A stretch of DNA of 14,904 bases from Acidobacteriota bacterium (GCA_021799945.1 JAJYZK010000025.1:1-14904), one strand, 5' to 3'; positions 7,262-14,411 are shown, counted from the first letter of the stretch. A program made the numbers and translations. Notes: generated from the letters alone by a model not told the origin.

Positions 7262-7283
7262 TGGGATTGCTTTATGGCCCTGA
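7239..7283 (+). CDS. Possible 14-aa leader peptide in the kdp leader
   Basis: An ATG at 7239 opens a 14-codon frame (MNRKRNRNGIALWP) that closes with TGA at 7281-7283, inside the loop of the first leader hairpin. Translation would run through the 5' arm of that hairpin. The only ribosome-binding support is GGA/AAAAGG immediately before the ATG, which is poorly spaced. A frame this short can arise by chance; it is listed because of its position in a structured leader. Confidence 0.2.
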   Translation: MNRKRNRNGIALWP

Positions 7284-7323
7284 CGCCAGAGCAATCCCTG
7301 GCGGGGGGCGACCCACTCCGCCA
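7263..7323 (+). ncRNA. Tandem hairpins in the kdp 5' leader, candidate cis-regulatory RNA
   Basis: Hairpin 1 pairs GGGATTGCT (7263-7271) with AGCAATCCC (7290-7298), nine perfect pairs, and has an inner stem TGGC (7275-7278) with GCCA (7285-7288). Hairpin 2 begins at the next base: TGGCGG (7299-7304) with CCGCCA (7318-7323), and an inner GGG/CCC stem (7306-7308, 7312-7314). An alternative helix is possible: CGCCAG (7284-7289) pairs perfectly with CTGGCG (7298-7303), which would break both hairpins. The pair sits 43 bases before the first gene of the operon. It does not resemble the ydaO c-di-AMP riboswitch as I recall it, nor another class I know, so no ligand is proposed. The transcript is assumed to start upstream. 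Confidence 0.5.
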
Positions 7324-7341
7324 CGTTTAACAGGCTGCCGC

Positions 7342-7358
7342 TTTTCACGAAGTGAGGA
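7342..7358 (+). promoter_or_regulatory. Hairpin covering the micropeptide ribosome-binding site
   Basis: TTTTCAC (7342-7348) can pair with GTGAGGA (7352-7358; five Watson-Crick pairs and two G-U pairs) across a GAA loop. This would bury the GAGGA Shine-Dalgarno (7354-7358) that lies seven bases before the ATG at 7366. The stem is weak, so it is a modest translational control candidate only. Confidence 0.3.
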
Positions 7359-7365
7359 AACAGCG

Positions 7366-7455
7366 ATGTGGGACCTGGGTATGATCGCCGCCGGCATCGC
7401 CGCCTTTGCGGCCTGCGTGCTGTACACGACTCTCTGCGACAAGTTGAAGAAATAG
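7366..7455 (+). CDS. 29-aa single-helix membrane micropeptide at the head of the kdp operon
   Basis: A small protein: two acidic/aromatic residues, one hydrophobic helix (about residues 4-20), then a short tail TTLCDKLKK with positive charges, so the C-terminus is probably cytoplasmic. GAGGA at 7354-7358 is seven bases before the ATG, and the stop overlaps the kdpF Shine-Dalgarno. KdpF follows 10 bases later, so this is a second, separate micropeptide with a different C-terminus (KdpF ends PEKF). From memory, small single-helix proteins ending in a Cys-Asp/Glu-Lys/Arg-Leu motif occur beside kdpF in other phyla; I cannot confirm this here. The frame is open back to an ATG at 7261, which has AAGGA six bases upstream and would give 64 aa, but that extension is low-complexity and overlaps the hairpins. 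Role unknown; a KdpFABC accessory subunit is inferred from position. Confidence 0.7.
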   Translation: MWDLGMIAAGIAAFAACVLYTTLCDKLKK

Positions 7456-7465
7456 GAGAAGCGCC

Positions 7466-7552
7466 ATGGCGGATTCGGCGGGATGGATCGCGATCAGCGT
7501 CGCGCTCCTTATCTATCTGACAATCGCTCTGCTCTTTCCGGAGAAATTCTGA
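7466..7552 (+). CDS. kdpF: KdpF, small subunit of the K+-transporting ATPase
   Basis: A 28-aa single-helix peptide (MADSAGWIAIS, then the hydrophobic stretch, ending LLFPEKF). The YL...ALL.PEKF C-terminus and 28-30 aa length are typical of KdpF, which sits between KdpA and lipid and stabilises the KdpFABC complex in the inner membrane. GGAG at 7455-7458 lies seven bases before the ATG. Its TGA (7550-7552) shares the A with the kdpA ATG (7552-7554), indicating translational coupling. Confidence 0.93.
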   Translation: MADSAGWIAISVALLIYLTIALLFPEKF

Positions 7553-9285
7553 TGAACTGGCAAGGCTGGCTGCAAATCGCGCTCTTCCTCGCCGCGGTGA
7601 TCGCCATTGCGAAACCTCTCGGGCTTTACATGGCGCGGGTCTTCGAGCGGCGGCCGGCCTTCGGCGACGCGCTGCTGGACCCCATGGAGCGGCTTCTGTA
7701 TCGGGTCTCCGGAATCAAGCAAGACGAGGAGATGGCATGGACGGAGTATTCCATCGCCATGCTCCTGTTCAGCGCCGTGACGATGGTGCTCACGTATGTG
7801 ATCGAGCGAGCCCAGGCGTATTTGCCGTGGAACCCGCAGCATTTGCCGGGAGTTGCGCCTGACTTGGCTCTGAACACCGCGATATCCTTCACCTCGAATA
7901 CCAACTGGCAGGCCTACACGCCGGAATCCACCATGAGTTATCTGACGCAAATGGCCGGATTGGCGACGCATAACTTCTGGTCGGCGGCGGTGGGCATGGC
8001 CCTTGCCGTCGCGCTCATTCGAGGCATCGCGCGGAAAGAGAGCCGGACCATTGGAAATTTCTGGGTGGATATCACGCGGGCCACAACGCGAATTCTGCTG
8101 CCCGCCTGCATCGTGTATGGTCTGATCCTGGTGTCTCAGGGCGTGATCCAGAACCTGCGGCCGTATGACGTGGCGCCGACGCTGGAAGGCGGGCCGGCCG
8201 CGCGCCAGGTAATTGCGCAGGGGCCGGTCGCCTCCCAGGAAGCGATCAAAATGCTGGGGACCAACGGAGGGGGATTCTTCAACGCCAACAGCGCCCATCC
8301 ATTCGAGAATCCCACGCCGTTTACGAATTTTCTGCAGATGCTTTCCATCTTCGCCATCCCCGCGGCCTTTACCGTGACGCTGGGAAGAATGACCAAGTCT
8401 CCCCGGCATGGCTGGGCCGTGCTGGCGGCCATGACGGCCCTGTTCCTGGCCGGAGTGACGGTTGCCTATTGGGCGGAGGCCGCGCCCAATCCTCTCCTCC
8501 ATGGAGTGGATCAGCGAGTGGGCGCAGCCCAGGCCGGGGGCAACATGGAAGGGAAAGAGGTCCGCTTCGGCATCGCCAACTCCGCGCTGTTCGCCACCGT
8601 AACCACGGACGCAAGCTGCGGCGCGGTGAACTCCATGCACGATTCGTTCATGCCCCTGGGAGGGTTGGTCCCGATGGCCAACATTCTGCTGGGCGAGATT
8701 GTCTTCGGGGGCGTGGGCGCCGGCCTCTACGGAATGATCATGATGGTCGTGATTACGGTATTTATCGCCGGCCTGATGGTCGGGCGCACGCCGGAATACC
8801 TGGGCAAGAAGATCGAGGCCTACGACGTGAAGATGGCGATGCTGTACATGCTCATCTTTCCGCTTTCGATTTTGACGCTGAGCGCCGCGGCCGCCGTCTC
8901 GCCCGCCTATGGTTTGTCCTCCCTGAACAACGCCGGCCCGCACGGATTGTCTGAGATCCTGTATGCCTTCGCCTCGGCTACGGGGAACAACGGCTCCGCC
9001 TTCGCCGGACTGAACGCCAACACCCATTTTTATAACTTCACCATCGCCGCCGCCATGATGATTGGACGGTTTTTCATGATCGTTCCGATGCTGGCGATGG
9101 CCGGAAATCTCGCGGCCAAGAAGAGCGTGCCCCCTTCCTCGGGCACCTTCCCGGTGACCACGCCTCTGTTCGCGACGCTGTTGATCGGCGTGATTCTGAT
9201 CGTAGGCGCGCTGACATTCTTCCCGGTCCTCACTTTGGGGCCGGTGCTGGAGCAGTTGCTGTTGCATGCAGGAAAGGCGTTTTGA
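7552..9285 (+). CDS. kdpA: KdpA, K+-binding and translocating subunit
   Basis: The channel-like subunit of the high-affinity K+ P-type ATPase, 577 aa against about 557 in E. coli. It starts MNWQGWLQIALFLA, a normal KdpA N-terminus; an in-frame GTG at 7483 would overlap kdpF and is rejected. All four selectivity-filter repeats are visible: TSNTNWQAY at 114-122, LGTNGGGFFNANSAHPFENPTP at 235-256, TTDASCGAVNSMHDSF at 351-366 and SATGNNGSAFAGL at 475-487. About ten hydrophobic segments span the protein. It is the third gene of the operon, coupled to kdpF by a one-base overlap and nine bases ahead of kdpB. K+ enters here from the periplasm, driven by ATP hydrolysis in KdpB. Confidence 0.98.
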   Translation: MNWQGWLQIALFLAAVIAIAKPLGLYMARVFERRPAFGDALLDPMERLLYRVSGIKQDEEMAWTEYSIAMLLFSAVTMVLTYVIERAQAYLPWNPQHLPGVAPDLALNTAISFTSNTNWQAYTPESTMSYLTQMAGLATHNFWSAAVGMALAVALIRGIARKESRTIGNFWVDITRATTRILLPACIVYGLILVSQGVIQNLRPYDVAPTLEGGPAARQVIAQGPVASQEAIKMLGTNGGGFFNANSAHPFENPTPFTNFLQMLSIFAIPAAFTVTLGRMTKSPRHGWAVLAAMTALFLAGVTVAYWAEAAPNPLLHGVDQRVGAAQAGGNMEGKEVRFGIANSALFATVTTDASCGAVNSMHDSFMPLGGLVPMANILLGEIVFGGVGAGLYGMIMMVVITVFIAGLMVGRTPEYLGKKIEAYDVKMAMLYMLIFPLSILTLSAAAAVSPAYGLSSLNNAGPHGLSEILYAFASATGNNGSAFAGLNANTHFYNFTIAAAMMIGRFFMIVPMLAMAGNLAAKKSVPPSSGTFPVTTPLFATLLIGVILIVGALTFFPVLTLGPVLEQLLLHAGKAF

Positions 9286-9294
9286 GGAGAGGCC

Positions 9295-11388
9295 ATGCCT
9301 ACGTCCGTTGTCACTCGAAGCAATGCGAAGCCGGCCGCCGACGGCCGGGAGGCCGGCCGCGCCCGCAAGCCTCTGTGGGATGCCAAGATCGTCCGCAGGG
9401 CCGCGGTGGACGCGCTCGTCAAGCTGAATCCGCGCATCATGATGCAGAATCCGGTCATGTTTGTGGTGGAGGTAGGCAGTGCGGTCACCACCCTGCTGCT
9501 GCTGCGGCAGTTGGGCTCGGCCCACCGCTCCTTCGCCTTCAATCTGCAGATTGTGCTCTGGCTCTGGTTTACCGTGCTGTTCGCCAATTTTGCCGAGGCG
9601 ATGGCGGAGGGCCGTGGAAAGGCGCAGGCCGACGCTTTGAGGCGCGCCAAATCCGATACCACGGCGCACCGCGTGCTGGAGAACGGAGAGTTCGAGGATG
9701 TGCCCAGCGCCAAGTTGACCCTCGGGGATGTCGTTTCGGTGGCGGCCGGCGAACTGATTCCCGGAGACGGCGAGGTGATCGACGGAGTGGCCTCCGTCGA
9801 CGAGTCGGCAATCACCGGCGAATCGGCGCCCGTGATTCGCGAGTCCGGAGGAGACCGCTCGGCGGTGACCGGGGGAACCCGGGTGCTGTCGGACCACCTG
9901 AAGATCAGGATCACAGCCAATCCCGGCGAGACCTTCGTGGATAAGATGATCGCGCTGGTGGAGGGCGCAGAGCGGCAGAAGACTCCCAATGAAATCGCTT
10001 TGAATATCCTGCTGGCCGGCCTAACCATCATCTTTCTCCTGGCTGTGGTGACTTTGCAGCCCTTCGCCATCTATTCGGCCGCTCCGCAAACAGTCTTTGT
10101 TCTTATCTCGCTGCTGGTCTGTCTGATTCCGACCACCATTGGAGGACTCCTCTCGGCCATCGGAATCGCCGGCATGGATCGCCTGGTGCAGCACAATGTG
10201 CTGGCCATGAGCGGAAGGGCCGTGGAGGCGGCCGGCGATGTGAACACTCTTCTTCTGGACAAGACGGGAACCATCACCCTCGGCAACCGGCAGGCCACCG
10301 AGTTCGTTCCGGCGCCCGGAATCGCAGGCGAAGAGCTGGCCGACGCTGCGCAGTTGTCTTCGCTGCCGGATGAGACTCCCGAAGGCCGATCGATCGTCGT
10401 GCTGGCCAAAGAGCGATATGGGCTGCGAGGCCGGGATCTGGAGGATCTGGGGGCCGAGTTTGTGCCCTTCAGCGCCTCCACGCGGATGTCCGGCGTCAAC
10501 GTGGGCGGCAGCGCCATCCGCAAGGGCGCCACCGACGCCATCGCCCATTTTGTGGCGGAGCGCGGGGGCCGGCTGCGGGAGGAGGTTCGGGACACGGTGG
10601 ACCGAATCGCCCGCGCCGGAGGAACGCCCCTGGTGGTAGCCCGGGACAGCCACGTTCTCGGTGTGATCTATCTCAAGGACATCGTCAAGGGTGGAATGCG
10701 GGAGCGGTTCGCGCAGTTGCGGGCCATGGGAATCCGCACCATCATGATCACCGGGGATAACCCGCTCACCGCCGCGGCCATCGCGCGGGAGGCCGGCGTC
10801 GATGATTTTCTGGCCGAGGCCAAGCCCAAAGACAAGATGGATTTGATCAAACGGGAACAGGCGCAGGGCAAGCTGGTGGCCATGACCGGGGACGGGACCA
10901 ACGATGCGCCGGCTCTGGCCCAGGCGGATGTGGGCGTGGCCATGAATACCGGGACCCAGTCCGCCAAGGAAGCGGGCAATATGGTCGACCTGGACTCCAA
11001 TCCGACCAAACTGATCGAGATTGTGGAGATCGGCAAGCAACTGCTGATGACTCGCGGAGCCCTAACCACGTTTTCCATCGCGAACGACGTGGCGAAATAC
11101 TTCGCCATCATCCCGGCTATGTTTGCCGGGGTCTTTCCCGTTCTGAATGCGCTCAACATCATGCGCCTGCACACTCCACAGTCGGCGATTCTCTCCGCGG
11201 TGATCTTCAACGCTCTGATCATCGTCGCCTTGATTCCTCTTGCTCTGCGCGGAGTGCACTACAAGCCGATGGCCGCCGCCGCCCTGCTGCAACGAAACCT
11301 TTGGCTGTACGGAGTGGGCGGCATCCTGGTTCCCTTCGTCGGCATCAAGGCCATCGACCTGGTGATTACCGCGGTCCATCTGGTCTAG
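9295..11388 (+). CDS. kdpB: KdpB, ATP-hydrolysing P-type ATPase subunit
   Basis: The 697-aa energising subunit of KdpFABC. Landmarks in order: actuator loop TGES at 174-177; the membrane PTTIGG at 279-284; phosphorylation motif DKTGT with D322; nucleotide-domain residues KGATD at 410-414 and TGDNP at 486-490; and hinge motif TGDGTNDAPA at 531-540. S177 corresponds to the TGES serine whose phosphorylation shuts off E. coli KdpB at high K+ (established for E. coli; inferred here). GAGGAGAGG lies just before the ATG, partly within the kdpA stop. Length is normal (E. coli 682) with a slightly longer, Arg/Gly-rich N-terminus. A 74-base gap separates it from kdpC. Confidence 0.98.
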   Translation: MPTSVVTRSNAKPAADGREAGRARKPLWDAKIVRRAAVDALVKLNPRIMMQNPVMFVVEVGSAVTTLLLLRQLGSAHRSFAFNLQIVLWLWFTVLFANFAEAMAEGRGKAQADALRRAKSDTTAHRVLENGEFEDVPSAKLTLGDVVSVAAGELIPGDGEVIDGVASVDESAITGESAPVIRESGGDRSAVTGGTRVLSDHLKIRITANPGETFVDKMIALVEGAERQKTPNEIALNILLAGLTIIFLLAVVTLQPFAIYSAAPQTVFVLISLLVCLIPTTIGGLLSAIGIAGMDRLVQHNVLAMSGRAVEAAGDVNTLLLDKTGTITLGNRQATEFVPAPGIAGEELADAAQLSSLPDETPEGRSIVVLAKERYGLRGRDLEDLGAEFVPFSASTRMSGVNVGGSAIRKGATDAIAHFVAERGGRLREEVRDTVDRIARAGGTPLVVARDSHVLGVIYLKDIVKGGMRERFAQLRAMGIRTIMITGDNPLTAAAIAREAGVDDFLAEAKPKDKMDLIKREQAQGKLVAMTGDGTNDAPALAQADVGVAMNTGTQSAKEAGNMVDLDSNPTKLIEIVEIGKQLLMTRGALTTFSIANDVAKYFAIIPAMFAGVFPVLNALNIMRLHTPQSAILSAVIFNALIIVALIPLALRGVHYKPMAAAALLQRNLWLYGVGGILVPFVGIKAIDLVITAVHLV

Positions 11389-11462
11389 CGGAATTCATTC
11401 CCAGCGCTCCATTTCGAGCAGGGCGCAGGGCTTGTTCGCGGCGGGTAAAGGAGATCGGGAGA

Positions 11463-12044
11463 ATGCGTAAGAATCTGATAACTTCGCTGATTTACACGCT
11501 GGTCACGGCCCTGGTTCTGGGCATCGTCTATCCGCTGGCGATGACGGCGCTTGCCCAGGCGCTCTTCCGCGACAAGGCGAACGGACAGCTTGTGCTCCGC
11601 AACGGAGTGGTTCGCGGCTCCCGCATTCTCGCGCAGAACTTTACCGGCGCGGGCTACTTCCATCCCCGCCCCTCGGCTGCGGGAACCGGGGGGTACGACG
11701 CCACGTCCTCCGGAGGCTCCAACTACGGACCTACCAACTCGAAATACATTGACCGCGTCCAGGCCGGCGCCGCGGCGCTCGAAAAAGAGAATCCCGGCTC
11801 CCCCGTTCCCATCGATCTGGTTACCGCTTCCGGATCCGGGCTCGACCCGGACATCACTCCGGCGGGCGCGGAATTCCAAGCGCCGCGAGTGGCTAGAGCC
11901 AGAGGGCTGTCAGAGGAGCAGATCCGCCAGCTGATCGCCCGGCACACCGAATCGCGACAATTCGACGTCCTCGGCGAACCTCGGGTCAATGTGATGGATC
12001 TCAACCTGGCACTGGACGAACTCACTGCCTCAGGCAAGCCGTAG
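11463..12044 (+). CDS. kdpC: KdpC, assembly/chaperone subunit of KdpFABC
   Basis: A 193-aa subunit with one N-terminal membrane helix (LIYTLVTALVLGIVYPLAMT) and a periplasmic domain. Family motifs: FTGAGYFHPRPSAAG, SGGSNYGPTNSKY, VTASGSGLDPDITPAGAEFQ, and the C-terminal LGEPRVNVMDLNLALD. KdpC is required for assembly and high K+ affinity. AAAGGAG (11447-11453) lies nine bases before the ATG; the frame is open further upstream but overlaps kdpB and lacks family features. It is the last gene of the operon and converges on the ammonium transporter 90 bases away. Length matches E. coli KdpC (190 aa). Confidence 0.98.
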   Translation: MRKNLITSLIYTLVTALVLGIVYPLAMTALAQALFRDKANGQLVLRNGVVRGSRILAQNFTGAGYFHPRPSAAGTGGYDATSSGGSNYGPTNSKYIDRVQAGAAALEKENPGSPVPIDLVTASGSGLDPDITPAGAEFQAPRVARARGLSEEQIRQLIARHTESRQFDVLGEPRVNVMDLNLALDELTASGKP

Positions 12045-12110
12045 CGAGTCGGAAGGCGCCGGGAGGCTCGGTCGAGCGAGCAGGCATTACGCCGCGCGGA
12101 GGCCGGTTGG

Positions 12111-12138
12111 TTGAAAGCGCTCGGATCCAAGCGCTCAA
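12111..12138. repeat. Hairpin between convergent kdpC and amt
   Basis: AGCGCT occurs at 12116-12121 and 12130-12135; being self-complementary, the copies can pair, flanked by TTG (12111-12113) and CAA (12136-12138), across an 8-base loop. It overlaps the amt stop codon. It could act as a shared terminator structure, but no T-run follows on either strand. Confidence 0.3.
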
Positions 12139-13574
12139 TGGACCATCTCGTAACCTTCTTCCCCATGCTGCGACAGGTCCAGGCCTGTGCGTTCGTCCTC
12201 TTCGCTCACCCGGAGGCCCATCAGTTTATCCACGACGAAAAGGATCATGAGAGTTCCGACGATCGAAAGCGACCAGGCCACAGCCACGCCCACGGCCTGA
12301 TTGAACACCTGGCCTCGATTCCCTTCAAGAAACCCTGTCGCCTTGCCGCTGCCGAAGATCGGATTGATGGCGCTGTTGGCGAAGATCCCCGTGAGCAGCG
12401 CGCCGATCGTCCCTCCAGCCCCATGCACGCCGAAGGCGTCGAGAGAATCGTCATAGCCGAAGAAGGACTTGACCACCACGACCATCAGATAGCAAAAGAC
12501 TCCGGCGGTCAGGCCGATCCACAGCGCCGAGATCGGGGTGACGAAGCCGGAGGCGGGGGTAATGGCGACGAGCCCGGCAACCGCTCCCGAAATCGCTCCC
12601 AGCGCGGTGCACCGTCCGCCGCGAATCCACTCCGCCGCGCTCCATCCGATGGCTGCCGCCGCCGTCGCAAAATGGGTCGCGACGAAGGCCGAGGTGGCCA
12701 GGGCGCCGGCGCTCAGGGCCGATCCGGCGTTAAAGCCGAACCATCCCACCCACAGGAGACAGGCCCCAATGAAGCTCAGCACCACGGAATGCGGAGGCAT
12801 GGCCTCCTGCGGATAACCCAGCCGCTTGCCCAGATAGAGAGCGGTGACCAGCGCCGATACCCCCGAGGTCACATGCACTACCGTGCCTCCCGCAAAGTCG
12901 AGGCAGGGAAATCTTCCGCCCAGCGAGGCGTTGAGCAGGCCGCCCTTGCCCCAGACCATGTGCGCCATCGGACTGTAGACGAGGATCGCCCAGAGCACCA
13001 TGAACACCAGCATGGAGGAGAACTTCATGCGCTCGGCGAATGCTCCGGTGATCAGCGCCGGGGTGATGATGGCGAACATCAACTGGTAAACCATGAAGGT
13101 CTGCAGGGGAATGGTTGCGGCGTATTTCACGTCGGGGGCCAGACCCACTCCGCGCAGGAAGACATTGTGCAGTCCGCCGATGAAGGCGCTGCCTTCGCCG
13201 AAGGCGAGGGAATAGGTGACCATCGCCCAAAGCACGGTGATCACCGCCATCATGGCGAAGGTCTGCATCATGGTGCCGAGCACATTCTTTTTCCGCACCA
13301 GTCCGCCGTAGAACAGCGCCAGCCCCGGGCCGCTCATCAGCAGCACCAGAGCGGCGCTCACCAGCATCCAGGCGTTGTCCCCTGAAGTCTGCGCCGCGGC
13401 GATGGCCGCCGCCTGACTGGCCGAGGTCCTTTCGAGCGCATCCAGACGCCTGGCGGCGATCGCATCCTGCGCTGCCCCGGGCGTCTGCGCGCTGGCCGCG
13501 CCAGACGGCATGGCGAGCATCCCCAGCAGCAAAATGGCGCCTGCAGGCGCACTTGTTCGAAAGAATCGTTGCAT
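12135..13574 (-). CDS. Ammonium transporter, Amt family
   Basis: An inner-membrane ammonium channel of 479 aa. A cleavable signal (hydrophobic residues 11-21, likely cut after ASA at 29) is followed by an Ala-rich, helix-prone periplasmic extension (about 31-65), then eleven hydrophobic segments. Family landmarks: F88 of the outer Phe gate in ALFYGG; D226 in LDFAGG; the pore twin-histidines H234 (TVVHVTSG) and H384 (FGVHGAGG); and a conserved charged C-terminal tail (LRVSEEDERTGLDLSQHGEEGYE) of the kind that contacts GlnK. ATG at 13574 is preferred: AAGGAGAGG lies upstream of it, whereas a GTG at 13598 would place that site inside the gene. No glnK/glnB lies on either side, unlike the usual glnK-amtB pair. 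Confidence 0.95.
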   Translation of the reverse strand: MQRFFRTSAPAGAILLLGMLAMPSGAASAQTPGAAQDAIAARRLDALERTSASQAAAIAAAQTSGDNAWMLVSAALVLLMSGPGLALFYGGLVRKKNVLGTMMQTFAMMAVITVLWAMVTYSLAFGEGSAFIGGLHNVFLRGVGLAPDVKYAATIPLQTFMVYQLMFAIITPALITGAFAERMKFSSMLVFMVLWAILVYSPMAHMVWGKGGLLNASLGGRFPCLDFAGGTVVHVTSGVSALVTALYLGKRLGYPQEAMPPHSVVLSFIGACLLWVGWFGFNAGSALSAGALATSAFVATHFATAAAAIGWSAAEWIRGGRCTALGAISGAVAGLVAITPASGFVTPISALWIGLTAGVFCYLMVVVVKSFFGYDDSLDAFGVHGAGGTIGALLTGIFANSAINPIFGSGKATGFLEGNRGQVFNQAVGVAVAWSLSIVGTLMILFVVDKLMGLRVSEEDERTGLDLSQHGEEGYEMVH

Positions 13575-13701
13575 CGATCGTTTGCCTCTCCTTATCACGA
13601 TTGCCGGCGATTCCGGAGCCCGTCCAGAGCGCCTCCATAGCGCTTGCTTGACGATCGGCTCACCGGATGCGGCTTCGACCTTTCACTGCTCCCCTACCTT
13701 A

Positions 13702-13717
13702 CACAAGTTGTTCGCCA
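13702..13717 (-). promoter_or_regulatory. Sigma-54-like promoter string upstream of amt
   Basis: The minus strand reads TGGCGA-ACAAC-TTGTG, which keeps the -24 TGGC and the correct five-base spacing, but the -12 element has TTGT where TTGC is expected. It would start transcription about 115 bases upstream of the amt ATG. amt genes are often nitrogen-regulated through sigma-54 (known of the family). The mismatch at a key base keeps confidence low. Confidence 0.25.
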
Positions 13718-13718
13718 T

Positions 13719-13738
13719 CCCAAAACTACCCCAAAACT
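13719..13738 (-). repeat. Two CCCAAAACT direct repeats at 11-bp spacing upstream of amt
   Basis: CCCAAAACT occurs exactly at 13719-13727 and 13730-13738 (AGTTTTGGG twice on the amt coding strand). The start-to-start distance is 11 bases, one helical turn, and the repeats lie about 145 bases upstream of the amt ATG in an otherwise GC-rich region. This is the form expected of a regulator-binding site; the regulator is unknown. Confidence 0.45.
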
Positions 13739-13933
13739 CAGGTTCCGTGGGTCGAAGGCACGGCGAAATGCGCTCCGCCGGGCCGGCTGCTGTATCCTGT
13801 GGGGTATCGCGCCAGATCCCGGGTCAGATCGTAGGCCATCGCGCGGCCCAGCGGCCGGAGTTGGGCAGGCCGACGCGTTCCGCCCGGTGGGCGCCGGTCA
13901 GAGCGGACGAGCCCAAAATCGGACGGAACACGA

Positions 13934-14407
13934 ATGGCCCCAAGGAAGGATCCCGAGGATGACCGGGCGATGACAGAGACGAGAGAGCCTGCCGAACAGG
14001 GGCGCTTCGACACGCGGGCCATTGCCCGCGGCTTCCCTGGGACCGCCGAGACCATGCTGCTTGACCGCTATCTGACGGATGCGGAGAGCGCCAGCGCCCG
14101 GGTCTTTCGGGTATACCGGCGGACGCCGCCGCATCATCATGCGAAGAGCGACGAGCATCTGTTTGTGCTGAGCGGGCGGGGCACATTCTGGATGGGCGAT
14201 CCATCCCGGGAAGAGGAGTTCGGCCCCGGCTGCCTGCTGGTGTTTCCCAGGGGCACGGTCCACGCCCTCCCCGCCATTTTGGAGGAGCCGCTCGTCTTTC
14301 TGGCGATCGATGCGCCCCGCCGGGATCCGGGAGACGTCATATTTGAAAATCCGGCGGAGGCAACCCCGCAGGATTTTATCCGCAAGGTATCGGGCGCCGG
14401 CTATTGA
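13934..14407 (+). CDS. Small single-domain cupin protein
   Basis: A probable cytoplasmic metal-binding cupin of 157 aa (145 aa if it starts at the ATG at 13970). Cupin motif 1 is seen as HHH at 67-69, E74 and G81 (PPHHHAKSDEHLFVLSGRG), and motif 2 as GCLLVFPRGTVHALP at 99-113 with H110. Those three His and the Glu are the expected metal ligands. The fold is common to dioxygenases, isomerases and sugar or small-molecule binding proteins, and nothing here picks one. Neither start has a strong Shine-Dalgarno; the first 12 residues are charged and unlike the domain, so ATG 13970 is also reasonable. It is convergent with msrB, with a strong hairpin in between. Confidence 0.8.
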   Translation: MAPRKDPEDDRAMTETREPAEQGRFDTRAIARGFPGTAETMLLDRYLTDAESASARVFRVYRRTPPHHHAKSDEHLFVLSGRGTFWMGDPSREEEFGPGCLLVFPRGTVHALPAILEEPLVFLAIDAPRRDPGDVIFENPAEATPQDFIRKVSGAGY

Positions 14408-14411
14408 GGGA

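Larger units (their letters stand above)
13575..13933. other. Divergent intergenic region between amt and the cupin gene
   Basis: About 360 bases without a convincing gene. Overlapping frames run through it on both strands, but none has domain-like sequence or a good ribosome-binding site. The amt-proximal half holds the 11-bp-spaced CCCAAAACT repeats and a sigma-54-like string. The cupin-proximal half is very GC-rich; its best -10-like string is TATCCT at 13793-13798, without a matching -35. Confidence 0.5.

Noticed and set aside
6996..7348. 72- and 96-codon minus-strand frames in the kdp leader
   Set aside because: No ribosome-binding site, no domain-like sequence, and they conflict with the structured leader on the plus strand.
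6923..7365. tRNA gene or CRISPR-like array in the repeat-bearing gap
   Set aside because: No cloverleaf with a T-arm GTTCRA; the repeats are too few and too short, with no spacers of regular length.
7225..7366. ydaO-type c-di-AMP riboswitch in the kdp leader
   Set aside because: The leader shares only a short GAATCnGAAAaGG-like string with remembered ydaO sequences; the conserved core and pseudoknot pattern are not seen.
7513..9897. 794-codon open frame antisense to kdpA and kdpB
   Set aside because: kdpA and kdpB are unmistakable on the plus strand; the antisense product is His/Gln/Arg/Gly-rich and low complexity.
12111..13385. 424-codon plus-strand frame antisense to amt
   Set aside because: The composition is His/Gly/Arg-rich and the minus-strand Amt is certain; it is a shadow of hydrophobic codons.
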